In this document: one piece after another, positions 34,961 through 44,782 of the stretch
Numbering within the stretch: position 1 is the stretch's first letter
Layout: each line of letters opens with the position of its first letter
Assembly (NCBI GenBank): GCA_002729885.1
Contig: PBUB01000029.1
Coordinates: 52,945-116,944, forward strand
DNA from: Spirochaetaceae bacterium
Lineage (GTDB): Bacteria > Spirochaetota > Leptospiria > Leptospirales > Leptonemataceae
Reading direction: 5' to 3'
DNA: 64,000 bases
Position numbers and translations under genes: made by a program
Notes under the pieces: model-generated
Seen by the model: only the letters and a program-made list of their open reading frames with translations
Told to the model about the DNA's origin: nothing
Databases searched by the model: none

Positions 34961-36487
34961 CTATTTTGTAAAGTAATTTAGAACCGGGTTCCTTGCTGCC
35001 GTAGCCTCATCAATCCGCGTAACAAACGCTCGGTGAGGGGCCGCAGACAGATCCGAATCACCTGCCTGCATTCTAGCTGCAATGTCCTTCATCACTTCAG
35101 AGAAATGATCCAGGGTTTCCGGACTTTCGGATTCTGTGGGCTCGATCATGATGGCCCCATGCACGCTGAGCGGAAAGTACACAGTTGGCGGATGGTAACC
35201 GTAGTCGATAAGGGCTTTGGCCAGATCCATGGTGGAAAACCCGGTCTTCTTTTGTTTCGAATCGCTGAATACCACCTCATGCATGGAGTCATTGTCCGAT
35301 GCCAGTTGAAATTGCTCTTCCAGGTTTTTACGTACAATGTTGGCATTCAATACTGCATGCTCTGCGATGGCTCCCATCTGATTTCCATGACTGCGAATAA
35401 ATATGCAGGCTCTTAGTAGCACACCAAAATGTCCCAGTCCGGATTTCATTCTGCCAATGCTAAATTCTGCGGACTCAAGAGCATAGCTTTCATCTTTCGC
35501 GCGTGTTACCTGAGGGCCAGGCAGAAAATCTTTCAGTCGATCGGATACAACTACCGCTGCACCACCGGGACCACCGCCACCATGGGGAGTGGAGAAGGTT
35601 TTATGCAGATTCAAATGACTCACATCTACACCCATCTTGCCCAGGGATGCCTGGCCAATAATTGCATTGTAATTGGCCCCATCCATGTAGAGCAACGAAT
35701 CGTTTGCGTGCAACAGGTCTGCAATGGCACGAATGTTGGTTTCGAATACTCCTACAGTGTTTGGGTTGGTTATCATAAGACCGGCCACATCCGGTGTGAG
35801 ATTCTGCTTTAGATCATCCAGGTCCAGAAGTCCCTGCCTGGTAGATTTCAGTTCTTTTACATCGTAGCCGGCCAGGGTACAGCTCGCAGGATTCGTTCCA
35901 TGGGCGCTGTCCGGTACAAGGATTACTTTTCTTTCCTGGCCTTTTTTACGATGATAGGCTTGCATCAAGAATAGACCGGTCAGCTCTCCATGGGCACCGG
36001 CCGCAGGCTGCAGGGTTACTGCTGGCATGTCCGTAAGCTGGCAGATCATGTCCTGAAGTTCGTAAACTACTTTGAGCACGTCCTGGCTATAGGCCACCGG
36101 TAAGGAGGGATGCGCATCCCTGAAATGAGGGAGACCTGCAATCTCTTCATTGATTCTGGGATTGTACTTCATACTACAGGAACCCAGCGGATAAAGGTTT
36201 AGATCGATTCCGTAATTCCAGGTGGATAGACGAGTGAAATGGCGAACCACTTCCGGCTCGCTAACTTCCGGCAAATGAAGGCTATCCTCTTCACGAAGAA
36301 AGTCTCCCAGTTCATGTTCCAGGCCCTGGTCATCTTCTGGAAAACTGAATCCAACACGACCTGGATGAGACCGTTCGAAAATCAGTGGCTCTTCATAGAT
36401 CTGACCGTTTCTGGTAACCGATAGCCTGGTCTGGTCATTTCCATTGGAATTTGCATTAACGGAGGTGGCTCTTTCTTCTGTTAGCAT
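34961..36487 (-). CDS. gcvPB: Glycine dehydrogenase (decarboxylating) subunit 2
   Basis: This encodes 508 residues, the C-terminal-half subunit of the two-part P protein. With GcvPA it decarboxylates glycine by PLP chemistry and passes the aminomethyl group to the lipoyl arm of GcvH. The PLP-binding Lys is in HLNLHKTFSTPHGGGGPG; LYPLGSCSMKYNPRIN and LTGLFLMQAYH are family blocks. The start follows gcvPA by 41 bases. Length and motifs are normal. Confidence 0.96.
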   Translation of the reverse strand: MLTEERATSVNANSNGNDQTRLSVTRNGQIYEEPLIFERSHPGRVGFSFPEDDQGLEHELGDFLREEDSLHLPEVSEPEVVRHFTRLSTWNYGIDLNLYPLGSCSMKYNPRINEEIAGLPHFRDAHPSLPVAYSQDVLKVVYELQDMICQLTDMPAVTLQPAAGAHGELTGLFLMQAYHRKKGQERKVILVPDSAHGTNPASCTLAGYDVKELKSTRQGLLDLDDLKQNLTPDVAGLMITNPNTVGVFETNIRAIADLLHANDSLLYMDGANYNAIIGQASLGKMGVDVSHLNLHKTFSTPHGGGGPGGAAVVVSDRLKDFLPGPQVTRAKDESYALESAEFSIGRMKSGLGHFGVLLRACIFIRSHGNQMGAIAEHAVLNANIVRKNLEEQFQLASDNDSMHEVVFSDSKQKKTGFSTMDLAKALIDYGYHPPTVYFPLSVHGAIMIEPTESESPETLDHFSEVMKDIAARMQAGDSDLSAAPHRAFVTRIDEATAARNPVLNYFTK

Positions 36488-36528
36488 TCTAAAATCTCTC
36501 TAATTCAGTCGTTTTCAGTCTGTTTCGC

Positions 36529-37854
36529 TTATTTGGAGGCTGCCTTCACAGATAGCACCCATTGCTTCACGGCTTCCGGACTCATGGTTTCATTGAAGGA
36601 AACCAGAAGTTGATTCGGTCCCGCCACTGTGCCGCAGGCTACACGAGACGCTTTCATACAGCGATCGAATACAGTTTCTGCAGCAACCGGCGTTTCGATC
36701 ATAAATTCATTGAAGATCGGTGAATCCGGGTATTTCAGTTTGAGGTCTGTTTGTTCGCGGAGCAGCTGCCGGCCCAGAGCCGCGAATCGGGCACTTCGTT
36801 CTGCCGCTCTGCGAAGCCCCTTTTTGCCCATCAGTTCCAGGTAGATAGTGCATCGAAGGGCCATCAATCCCTGGTTTGTGCAGATGTTGGATGTTGCCTT
36901 CTGTCTGCGGATGTGCTGCTCTCTGGCCGCCAGTGTAACAACGAAAGCTCTTCTGCCATCCATGTCTTTTGCCTCTCCAATGAGTCGACCGGGAAGGCTT
37001 CGCATATGCTTCTGAGAAGTTCCAATGAATCCCAGCCAGGGGCCGCCATAGGAAAGTGGAACGCCAAATGATTGAGCTTCGCCGCAAACAATATCTGCTC
37101 CCTGGCCGCCGGGGGATTTCACCAGAGCCATGGACATGGCTTCGGTCACCGTAACTATGAGCATTATGTTGTGCTCTTCCAGCTCCTTCTTTATAGAGGC
37201 GATATCTTCGATAATACCGTAATAGTTCGGAGATTGCACAACCAGAGCGGCCGTATCTGCATTCAATGTTTCCTTTAGAGTGGCGATGTCCAGCCTGCCG
37301 CTGGCATCGGTAGGAACCATAGCCGTTTCGAATACACCGCTGTTGGCATAGGTTTGCATTGTTTCCAGGTATTCCGGATGAATGGAATCTGCGAAAACCA
37401 CACGATCCTTTCTGCGCACTCGAACAGCCATCATGGCTGCTTCAATCATAGCTGTAGATCCATCGTAAAGGGAGGCATTGGACACTTCGACACCCATCAA
37501 ATCCGCCATCATGGATTGAAACTCAAACATGGCCTGCAGGCTTCCCTGGCTCACTTCTGGCTGATAGGGTGTATAGGCCGTCAGAAACTCCCCGCGGGAA
37601 ATCAATGGATCGATTACAGACGGTATATAATGGAAATGGCCGTTTCCACCCATGAAATTGTGCTCGATGGGAGCAGCCTCGCTGGGCTGATATTCACGAC
37701 GGATTTCGATCTCTGAAGCCGGGGCCGGTAACCTGGCATCGGTGCGTACCCGAAGGGACTCTGGAATGGACCGAAAAAGATCCGCTGCACTGGAATAGCC
37801 CAGAGATTGGAGTCGATTCTCCATTTGCTCCGGGGAAATGGGAAAATATTTCAC
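36529..37854 (-). CDS. gcvPA: Glycine dehydrogenase (decarboxylating) subunit 1
   Basis: This encodes 441 residues, the N-terminal-half subunit of the split P protein. Family blocks: FMGGNGHFHYIPSVIDP, YTPYQPEVSQGSLQAMFEFQ and NASLYDGSTAMIEAAMMA. It begins with GTG at 37854, with AGGAG 8-12 bases upstream. The 718 bases separating it from gcvH hold a minisatellite, so gcvPA and gcvPB may have their own promoter instead of reading through from gcvTH. Confidence 0.96.
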   Translation of the reverse strand: MKYFPISPEQMENRLQSLGYSSAADLFRSIPESLRVRTDARLPAPASEIEIRREYQPSEAAPIEHNFMGGNGHFHYIPSVIDPLISRGEFLTAYTPYQPEVSQGSLQAMFEFQSMMADLMGVEVSNASLYDGSTAMIEAAMMAVRVRRKDRVVFADSIHPEYLETMQTYANSGVFETAMVPTDASGRLDIATLKETLNADTAALVVQSPNYYGIIEDIASIKKELEEHNIMLIVTVTEAMSMALVKSPGGQGADIVCGEAQSFGVPLSYGGPWLGFIGTSQKHMRSLPGRLIGEAKDMDGRRAFVVTLAAREQHIRRQKATSNICTNQGLMALRCTIYLELMGKKGLRRAAERSARFAALGRQLLREQTDLKLKYPDSPIFNEFMIETPVAAETVFDRCMKASRVACGTVAGPNQLLVSFNETMSPEAVKQWVLSVKAASK

Positions 37855-38572
37855 TTTTGCTCTCCTGAAAAGGGGCTGTCATATCAACATATCAAAAAGT
37901 CTCGATATGAAAAGCATTTTTGCAGAGCAGGGTACCAAGGCAACAAATTTTAAGTCTCATGTGCCGTGCCTGGACCTTCTTCAGATTTTGGTCCCGTTTG
38001 CCGGCTCCCCGGGCCTTTCGGGGATGGGCCCCTCCAAGGGCAAGTTCGGTGAATGGGCTCCGAGGCCGGCCGCAGAGTCGACGATGAGATCTGGTCCGGC
38101 AAAGCAGTTCCCCACAATGAGACATAATCCGCGCCGTTGGGACAGGCGTAATGAGACATAATCCGCGCCGTTGGGACAGGCGTAATGAGACATAATCCGG
38201 CCGGCTGCGCAGACGACGATGTGATATAATACAGCCCTCCGGGACAGGCGCAATGTGACATAATCCGGCCGGCTGCACGGATCGCGATGTGAAATAATCC
38301 GACGATCCCGAGCTGGAACGCATCCATAATGGCATTGATGCTTCGGATATCGGAATAGTGATCCCGAAGAGGGCACTCCAAAGAGGACTATTGAATATCA
38401 GAGAGACTGAAAGGGGGGTAGGATGCTAGCCGCTCGGAGGCGGGCCCAGTTCGCACCATTGGAGGAACATATGCTTTCTGGCACCTGAGCCGCGAGAGGA
38501 CTTCTAACGCTCCCCGGAGGCCCGAATAACCTGAATCAGAAATATTCTTCGGGTGCCGGGGGCCGGTAAGGC
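37855..38572. other. 718-base spacer between gcvH and gcvPA holding a minisatellite
   Basis: There is no convincing gene. Open frames on the minus strand are products of the 34-base repeat, which reads through in all three frames. Bases 37855-38082 and 38320-38572 hold nothing recognisable. This is an unusual gap inside an otherwise tight glycine cleavage cluster. Confidence 0.7.
38083..38319. repeat. 34-bp-period minisatellite, six copies plus one degenerate
   Basis: Units start at 38116, 38150, 38184, 38218, 38252 and 38286, exactly 34 bases apart; a degenerate copy starts about 38083. The first three are almost identical (AATGAGACATAATCCG, then a GC-rich half) while copies 4-6 vary (GATGTGATATAAT, AATGTGACATAATCC, GATGTGAAATAATCC). 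Each unit has TG and (C/T/A)ATAAT in an extended -10-like arrangement on the plus strand, exact TGATATAAT in copy 4. There are no unique spacers, so it is not a CRISPR array. Confidence 0.92.
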
Positions 38573-38962
38573 TTAATCTTCCAGGGAAGCTACGAATTCT
38601 TTGTAGGCAGCTGGATCCATCAGTGCATCCAGTTCTGCTTGATCAACGCCGGTCATTTTTATGAGCCAGGAGCCGTAAGGGTCGGAGTTCACCTTTTCAG
38701 GGCTGCCCAGAACGTCTTCGTTTACTTCAGCAACCGTACCCTTGATGGGGGCATAGAGATCCTCGGCAGCCTTCACAGACTCAATTGTGCCAAAACTATC
38801 TCCCTGGCCTACTGCATTTCCCTGTTCGCGAACCTCAACGTAAACGATATCTCCCAGAGAATTCTGGGCAAAATCAGTAACTCCTACTTTGACCGAGTCT
38901 CCTTCTTGCAAGGCCCATTCATGGTCTTTGGTGTACTTGAGGTTATCAGGAATATTGGACAT
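38573..38962 (-). CDS. gcvH: Glycine cleavage system H protein
   Basis: This encodes 129 residues, the standard size. The lipoyl carrier shuttles the aminomethyl group between P, T and L proteins. The lipoylated Lys is in GTIESVKAAEDLYAP (about residue 64); the N-terminal KYTKDHEWA and the C-terminal GSWLIKMT are typical. GGAG lies 9 bases before ATG 38962. gcvT is 61 bases upstream on the same strand. Confidence 0.97.
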   Translation of the reverse strand: MSNIPDNLKYTKDHEWALQEGDSVKVGVTDFAQNSLGDIVYVEVREQGNAVGQGDSFGTIESVKAAEDLYAPIKGTVAEVNEDVLGSPEKVNSDPYGSWLIKMTGVDQAELDALMDPAAYKEFVASLED

Positions 38963-39023
38963 AAAACGCTCCGATTCTTGCTTTTGATCCAGATTAAGAG
39001 GAAGGCCTCTATTGTAAATACAG

Positions 39024-40139
39024 TTAGCGGTCCTTTCTCTTTTTGCCGGCAGTGCCCTGCACGAATGGGCCTTCTACTATTTCTATGGGAATCTGCTTCT
39101 GGCGAATTTCCACTGAAAGCTCCCGTCCGGGTTTACCTTCGATGAGGGCCGTTCCAATACCTTCTTTGCGAATGGGAGAGTGAGTTCCACTTACTACCTT
39201 TCCAATAGCTTTCCCATCGGAATAAACGTTATACTCTTCACGTGGAATGCCGGGGCCCTTCAAGACGAACCCAATGATAGAACGATCCGTTCCTTTCGCT
39301 TTCTGCTCAAGAAGTTTGTCCATGGAGAAACAGGGGATCTCTTTCTCTTTGACAATCCATCCAATGCCGCTTTCAACCGGTGTAAGCTCTTCGGAGAGCT
39401 CATGGCCATATAGAGGATATCGTGCTTCCAGTCGAAGACTGTCCCGAGCCCCCAGGCCGATAGGAAGTGGCTTGCGACCATCTATATCGCGCCCCAGAAG
39501 AGATTCCCATAACTTAACTCCCTGCGAGGAATTACTCAATATTTCAAACCCATCTTCGCCTGTGTATCCAGTGCGGCTAACGCAAATGGGTTGATTATCA
39601 TAGCTGGCTTCCTGAAAGGAAAAGTAACCGATGTCTGTAAGGTCTCGATCTAGTTCGGCAGCCAGAATTGACTCGGCTTCCGGCCCCTGGATTGCGATTA
39701 GATGCCAGTCATCGCTTTCGTTCTTCACTTCTACGTTGAATGACTGGCTTTTCGCATAGCCGCTCATGGCTTCGAATACCTTATCCGCATTCGAAGCGTT
39801 GACGATAATGAAGTATTCTTCCTCGTCTATGCGAAAGATGGTTACATCATCGCGAAGACCACCCTGTTCGTTTAATACCGCATTGTATCGTATTTTCCCT
39901 TTTTTCAGGGTCTGGACATGATTGCAGCACATGGTTTCCAGTAATCGACCTGCATCGGCGCCCTTGACTCGAATTTCCCCCATATGCGAAACGTCAAATA
40001 GACCGCAGAACTCCCTGACAGTCTTATGTTCCTCAATAATCGAAGAGTATTGAACGGGCATCTCCCAGCCTGCAAAGGGAACCATTCTGCCATTATGTTC
40101 CCTGTGCCAGGAATGAAGCGGGGTCTGTTTTAAGGGCAT
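39024..40139 (-). CDS. gcvT: Glycine cleavage system T protein (aminomethyltransferase)
   Basis: This encodes 371 residues. GcvT transfers the methylene group from GcvH to tetrahydrofolate and releases ammonia. Family blocks: PFAGWEMPVQY, GLFDVSHMGEI, YNAVLNEQGGLRDDVTIFR, and CVSRTGYTGEDGFEIL. It is the first gene of the minus-strand gcv cluster; AGAGGAAC lies just before ATG 40139. The leader shows no clear glycine riboswitch. P subunits follow after the minisatellite gap; the L protein gene is not in the window. Confidence 0.96.
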   Translation of the reverse strand: MPLKQTPLHSWHREHNGRMVPFAGWEMPVQYSSIIEEHKTVREFCGLFDVSHMGEIRVKGADAGRLLETMCCNHVQTLKKGKIRYNAVLNEQGGLRDDVTIFRIDEEEYFIIVNASNADKVFEAMSGYAKSQSFNVEVKNESDDWHLIAIQGPEAESILAAELDRDLTDIGYFSFQEASYDNQPICVSRTGYTGEDGFEILSNSSQGVKLWESLLGRDIDGRKPLPIGLGARDSLRLEARYPLYGHELSEELTPVESGIGWIVKEKEIPCFSMDKLLEQKAKGTDRSIIGFVLKGPGIPREEYNVYSDGKAIGKVVSGTHSPIRKEGIGTALIEGKPGRELSVEIRQKQIPIEIVEGPFVQGTAGKKRKDR

Positions 40140-40422
40140 ATTGCAGGGTTTTTGTTCCTCTTACAGATGCAATAAAAAAAGCCTGAGGGGGAAAATGCGA
40201 ATGTATATGCAAATATAATAAAAATATTTCGGGCTGAGGGCGGGTTTCGCTTTTTTGCTTTGACTGCGAAAGCCGGACGGGATATTTAGCCTGCTCCGGA
40301 AGGTGCCGCCACAGCGAAGCGGCAGTCCCGGTTGAAACTGTGTGGGAATTTATCCACGGCCGTGGATAAACCCGGAACAGTCGGCGCCTCCGAGGCGGCC
40401 GTGCGAACAATGGAAATTATAT
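40140..40422. other. Divergent spacer, gcvT / zinc-ribbon gene
   Basis: The 283 bases should contain promoters for both sides. An AT-rich stretch at 40205-40232 includes TATAAT (40214-40219). A 22-bp palindrome lies at 40349-40370, and a 6-bp stem (TGCCGC/GCGGCA) at about 40302-40325. I looked for glycine or folate riboswitch cores on the minus strand and did not find them. Confidence 0.5.
40349..40370. promoter_or_regulatory. 22-bp perfect palindrome of two inverted DnaA-box-like sites
   Basis: TTTATCCACGG at 40349-40359 is followed directly by its complement to 40370. Each half contains TTATCCAC plus G, one base from the DnaA box TTATCCACA, arranged head to head. Weaker outer symmetry is present (ACTGT at 40337-40341, ACAGT at 40377-40381). 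It lies 53 bases before the zinc-ribbon gene. DnaA binding is inference; another dimeric regulator is possible. Confidence 0.65.
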
Positions 40423-40869
40423 ATGTCAGTAGTTGAAATTAAAGAAAAATTAGCGAACGACAGGGCTTTCCGGGAAAATTCCGAAACTGTGATGCGGGTT
40501 GAGACAGGCGCAACAGGGCGACCTGAGATTTTTGTGTATTCCAGCCTGCAAAGCCGGGAGCATTCGTTCGACCATGAGACCTGTCTTCTGGAGCCGACAG
40601 AAGGAAACGGCCGGCAGTCCGATACTGCCACAGGAAAACAAAAAAAAGGAACACAGGGAACGGTGGAACAAATTACTATGCATCAGAAAGGGAATCGAAT
40701 GGTGGTGGCTATGGATGAACAGGAGGAGCCCGAAGGGTGCGCGAGCTGTGGTCAAAAGGGAGTAAAGACATTTCAGTATCAGATGTGTCGTTCCTGCCTG
40801 GCAAAAAAGCTGCGCGGCATTCAGGATTTTATAGATGAGCAAAGAAAGGAGATCTTCGGGGATCGCTAA
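40423..40869 (+). CDS. Small zinc-ribbon-like protein
   Basis: This encodes 148 residues from ATG 40423. The frame is open upstream, but that part would cross the palindrome. Residues 1-100 are polar with little structure evident. The C-terminal part has four Cys in two pairs (CASCGQKG and MCRSCLAKK), a probable zinc ribbon, followed by a charged helix. That suggests a nucleic-acid- or protein-binding role. The 3' end overlaps the next gene by 35 bases. Family not recognised. No strong ribosome binding site. Confidence 0.6.
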   Translation: MSVVEIKEKLANDRAFRENSETVMRVETGATGRPEIFVYSSLQSREHSFDHETCLLEPTEGNGRQSDTATGKQKKGTQGTVEQITMHQKGNRMVVAMDEQEEPEGCASCGQKGVKTFQYQMCRSCLAKKLRGIQDFIDEQRKEIFGDR

Positions 40870-41914
40870 AAAGTATTTATTTCTTATTCCGGTCCTCCTT
40901 GTTACGCTGGGCCGGTGCGAAGCTCTGGATGATGCTCGGCCCAGAACCATGTTTGGCGAGGGAGTTGAAGAGAGCGAAAAGGGCCGTCCTGTTATATACT
41001 TAAATGTAGGAATACTCACCGGAAAATCCGAAAAGCTCTATCCTCGGGATACAGTGGAGGCATGGCTAAATGAAGCGGGTGTTACTCTGGAGACAGTATA
41101 TCCGGAGTTGCAGTTTCGATTTCTAGTGGACCAGCCCCAGGATACCGAATTCATAACGGCTCCAGCAGTCCGTAGGAACCGCTTGCCACTTCTGAGTCCC
41201 TATCCTTTGCGGCAGTCCAGAGAGGCGAAAGCCGGTTACCTGAAGCAGCTGGCCCTGGAACCCGGCTTGCGCCTTATATCAGGTTTTGCCCTGGCGCAGG
41301 CAACTGCCATGCCTTTCCTGCCGGAAGAAGACCCCGGGGAATGGAAGACTCCGGATCCCCGGAAACTCACCCGCGAATGGAAGCTCAATTCGGGAATTGA
41401 TGAGTCCGACCCTGAGATTGATTCATTCCATTTTCTGACTTTCTGGCAATCCTACTCATATTCGCAGATCCACTACGATGTCATTCTCACGGATGCCGTT
41501 GTGCTACCCGATGATTCCTTTCATCTGAAAACCGCGCCCTATGCGGTGTCCAATTCCTACCTGATTCCGGCTCCCGGCCGACCGGCTCTGGATCGGGCTG
41601 CTGTGCTGATTTCCATTATCCCGCCGGGGTATGGAGAAAAGGATGTGTCCTCAAAAAACGTGAGTCGCATTAGCGGTGGGTTGAAAAAGCTGCTATTTCC
41701 GGGGAAAACTGGCAATAATGGTGCCTCTATTCGCAGGCGAATCCAGGTCCTTCAGGCACTGCACGAATTTCATCAAAAAGGTAAGAAAGTCGGATGCGAA
41801 AGCTGGAATGAGTCGTCTCATTATTATAGAGATGCATTCGATACGGATCCTCTCATCGCAGAGTTGCTCAAAGAAAATCTGCGCAATATGAATCGATTGT
41901 GTGCAATCGAATAA
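40835..41914 (+). CDS. Putative exported protein of unknown function
   Basis: This encodes 359 residues. A basic N-terminus and a hydrophobic stretch (YLFLIPVLLVTLG) followed by RCEA form a signal peptide; a spirochaetal lipobox with Arg before Cys is possible but atypical. The mature part is alpha/beta without recognisable motif. The end is Lys-rich with a paired-Cys region (KVGCESWN, NRLCAIE). It overlaps the zinc-ribbon gene by 35 bases and is followed 14 bases later by a lipoprotein gene. The three seem to form one transcript. Confidence 0.65.
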   Translation: MSKERRSSGIAKKYLFLIPVLLVTLGRCEALDDARPRTMFGEGVEESEKGRPVIYLNVGILTGKSEKLYPRDTVEAWLNEAGVTLETVYPELQFRFLVDQPQDTEFITAPAVRRNRLPLLSPYPLRQSREAKAGYLKQLALEPGLRLISGFALAQATAMPFLPEEDPGEWKTPDPRKLTREWKLNSGIDESDPEIDSFHFLTFWQSYSYSQIHYDVILTDAVVLPDDSFHLKTAPYAVSNSYLIPAPGRPALDRAAVLISIIPPGYGEKDVSSKNVSRISGGLKKLLFPGKTGNNGASIRRRIQVLQALHEFHQKGKKVGCESWNESSHYYRDAFDTDPLIAELLKENLRNMNRLCAIE

Positions 41915-41928
41915 TCAGGAGTTATATC

Positions 41929-42351
41929 ATGAATCGACTGGGCCTGCTGCCAGTTTCGATATTCTTTTTCTGTCTGAGCCTGCCCCATTGCGGTACTGTC
42001 CTTCCCGGAGGCAGCGGCTGCGACGCTGACGGAAAAGAGTATGTAAGTAAAGATCCGCAAAAATGCGAGATGATGAAGTTTAAGTGCGATTCATCGTCCC
42101 GCCCTTTCTTTGATAGTTGTGGCTGCGGCTGCGAGCGAATCGGAGATCGACCATTAAACGGCTATATGACATGTGATGCGAGACAGAAGGGTGCAGATCA
42201 ATGCATCCAGATCTATCAACCGGTATGTGGCTGGAAGGCCAATCCGTCGCGATGTTTCAGTCCTGGCTGTAAGCAGTCTTATGCCAATAAATGCTTCGCC
42301 TGCGTCGATTCGCGAGTGGTGGGATATACAGAAGGTGCATGCCCCAACTAG
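41929..42351 (+). CDS. Cys-rich putative lipoprotein with Kazal-like C-terminus
   Basis: This encodes 140 residues from ATG 41929, chosen because CAGGAG precedes it and a signal peptide begins there. The lipobox is SLPHC (Cys about residue 21). The mature protein has about 15 Cys. The last 50 residues follow a Kazal-like pattern: C-x-x-IYQPVCGWKA, then CF, CKQSYANKCFAC and VVGYTEGAC. Kazal domains inhibit serine proteases; similar lipoproteins are known in Leptospira. An earlier Cys-rich stretch (SCGCGCE) is of unknown fold. Inhibitor activity is inference. Confidence 0.75.
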   Translation: MNRLGLLPVSIFFFCLSLPHCGTVLPGGSGCDADGKEYVSKDPQKCEMMKFKCDSSSRPFFDSCGCGCERIGDRPLNGYMTCDARQKGADQCIQIYQPVCGWKANPSRCFSPGCKQSYANKCFACVDSRVVGYTEGACPN

Positions 42352-42511
42352 GGCCTGCAGCTGGAATAAAGAAATCCAGAGCCCACTCGTGGCCATAGCT
42401 CAGAGCAAGTTCTTTCTTTCGAATCTGTGATTATGCACTGATATCAATTGATCCATCTGTTCTTCTGTGGAAAGAGATGCCGGCCTATCCGATGTTAGGC
42501 ACATAAAAAAA

Positions 42512-42536
42512 AGCCCGGATGGCCGGGCTTTTTTTG
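42512..42536. terminator. Bidirectional intrinsic terminator
   Basis: AGCCCGG (42512-42518) and CCGGGCT (42523-42529) form a 7-bp GC-rich stem with an ATGG loop, flanked by eight A before and seven T after. It can end groEL transcription from one side and the lipoprotein operon from the other. Confidence 0.9.
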
Positions 42537-42582
42537 CGTCCTGTTGGGCGCGAAGGTTGAGCGAATGCTCGGAAAGCAGGGC

Positions 42583-44277
<1,695 letters not shown>

Positions 44278-44290
44278 CTATTTAGATTGC

Positions 44291-44575
44291 TCAGTCAAGG
44301 ATGGCCAGAATGTCCGCTTCTCGAACAATCAGCATCTCTTTGCCATCGGCCTTGATTTCCGTGCCTGCGTATTTTCCATAGAGTACTCGATCTCCTTTCT
44401 TTACAGAGGGAGATACTCTTGCTCCGTTCTCTACCCGACCCGGGCCTACGGCTTCTACTGTGCCCTCCAGGGGCTTTTCCTGAGCAGAATCGGGGATGTA
44501 GATGGATCCCACTTTTTCTTCTGCTTCTTCTCTTGGAACGATTACGATTCGGTCGCTCAAAGGCTGCACTGCCAT
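44291..44575 (-). CDS. groES: Co-chaperonin GroES
   Basis: This encodes 94 residues, the standard size. GroES caps the GroEL ring. Motifs: LSDRIVIVPREEAEEKVGSIYIPDSA in pieces and the roof/mobile loop region, ending DGKEMLIVREADILAIL. AGGAGG lies before ATG 44575. It is the first gene of the groES-groEL operon. Confidence 0.98.
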   Translation of the reverse strand: MAVQPLSDRIVIVPREEAEEKVGSIYIPDSAQEKPLEGTVEAVGPGRVENGARVSPSVKKGDRVLYGKYAGTEIKADGKEMLIVREADILAILD

Positions 44576-44667
44576 TCCTTCCTCCTGGTTTGAACTGTTC
44601 TGTTACAGTTCTGCGGTCTGAATTATTGCCCGAAGGGCCTCTTCTCAGAAATGAGAAGGTATCGGGA

Positions 44668-44694
44668 TTAGCAATCAATGCTCCCGTTTGCTAA
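44668..44694. promoter_or_regulatory. CIRCE-like HrcA operator upstream of groES
   Basis: TTAGCAATC (44668-44676), nine bases, then GTTTGCTAA (44686-44694): the classic CIRCE layout TTAGCACTC-N9-GAGTGCTAA with three base changes from consensus. It lies 93 bases before groES. HrcA binding here would repress the operon except during heat stress, as established for CIRCE sites. hrcA itself is not in the window. Confidence 0.85.
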
Positions 44695-44732
44695 TGCAGG
44701 CTTGTGAATGAGGGATGTGCGGTCAACCGAAT

Positions 44733-44767
44733 AAAAAAAGGACCCGGGGGAGACGAATCTCCCCCGG
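44733..44767 (-). terminator. Intrinsic terminator of the OmpA-family gene
   Basis: CCGGGGGAG (44744-44752) and CTCCCCCGG (44759-44767) pair perfectly over 9 bp with a 6-base loop. On the minus strand the stem is followed by TCCTTTTTTTAT. It lies 16 bases after the stop at 44783. Confidence 0.9.
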
Positions 44768-44782
44768 ATTGAGGCAGCGCGA

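Noticed and set aside
38083..38319. CRISPR array
   Set aside because: The repeats are directly tandem with no unique spacers, units drift in sequence, and no cas genes are near.
37892..38381. Three overlapping minus-strand frames of 131-147 codons across the minisatellite
   Set aside because: The 34-base period is 1 modulo 3, so an open unit keeps all frames open; products are repetitive Cys/Arg-rich and lack a ribosome binding site.
40140..40340. Glycine riboswitch before gcvT
   Set aside because: I looked on the minus strand for the conserved core blocks and found none; only short stems and an AT-rich tract are there. A covariance search would decide.
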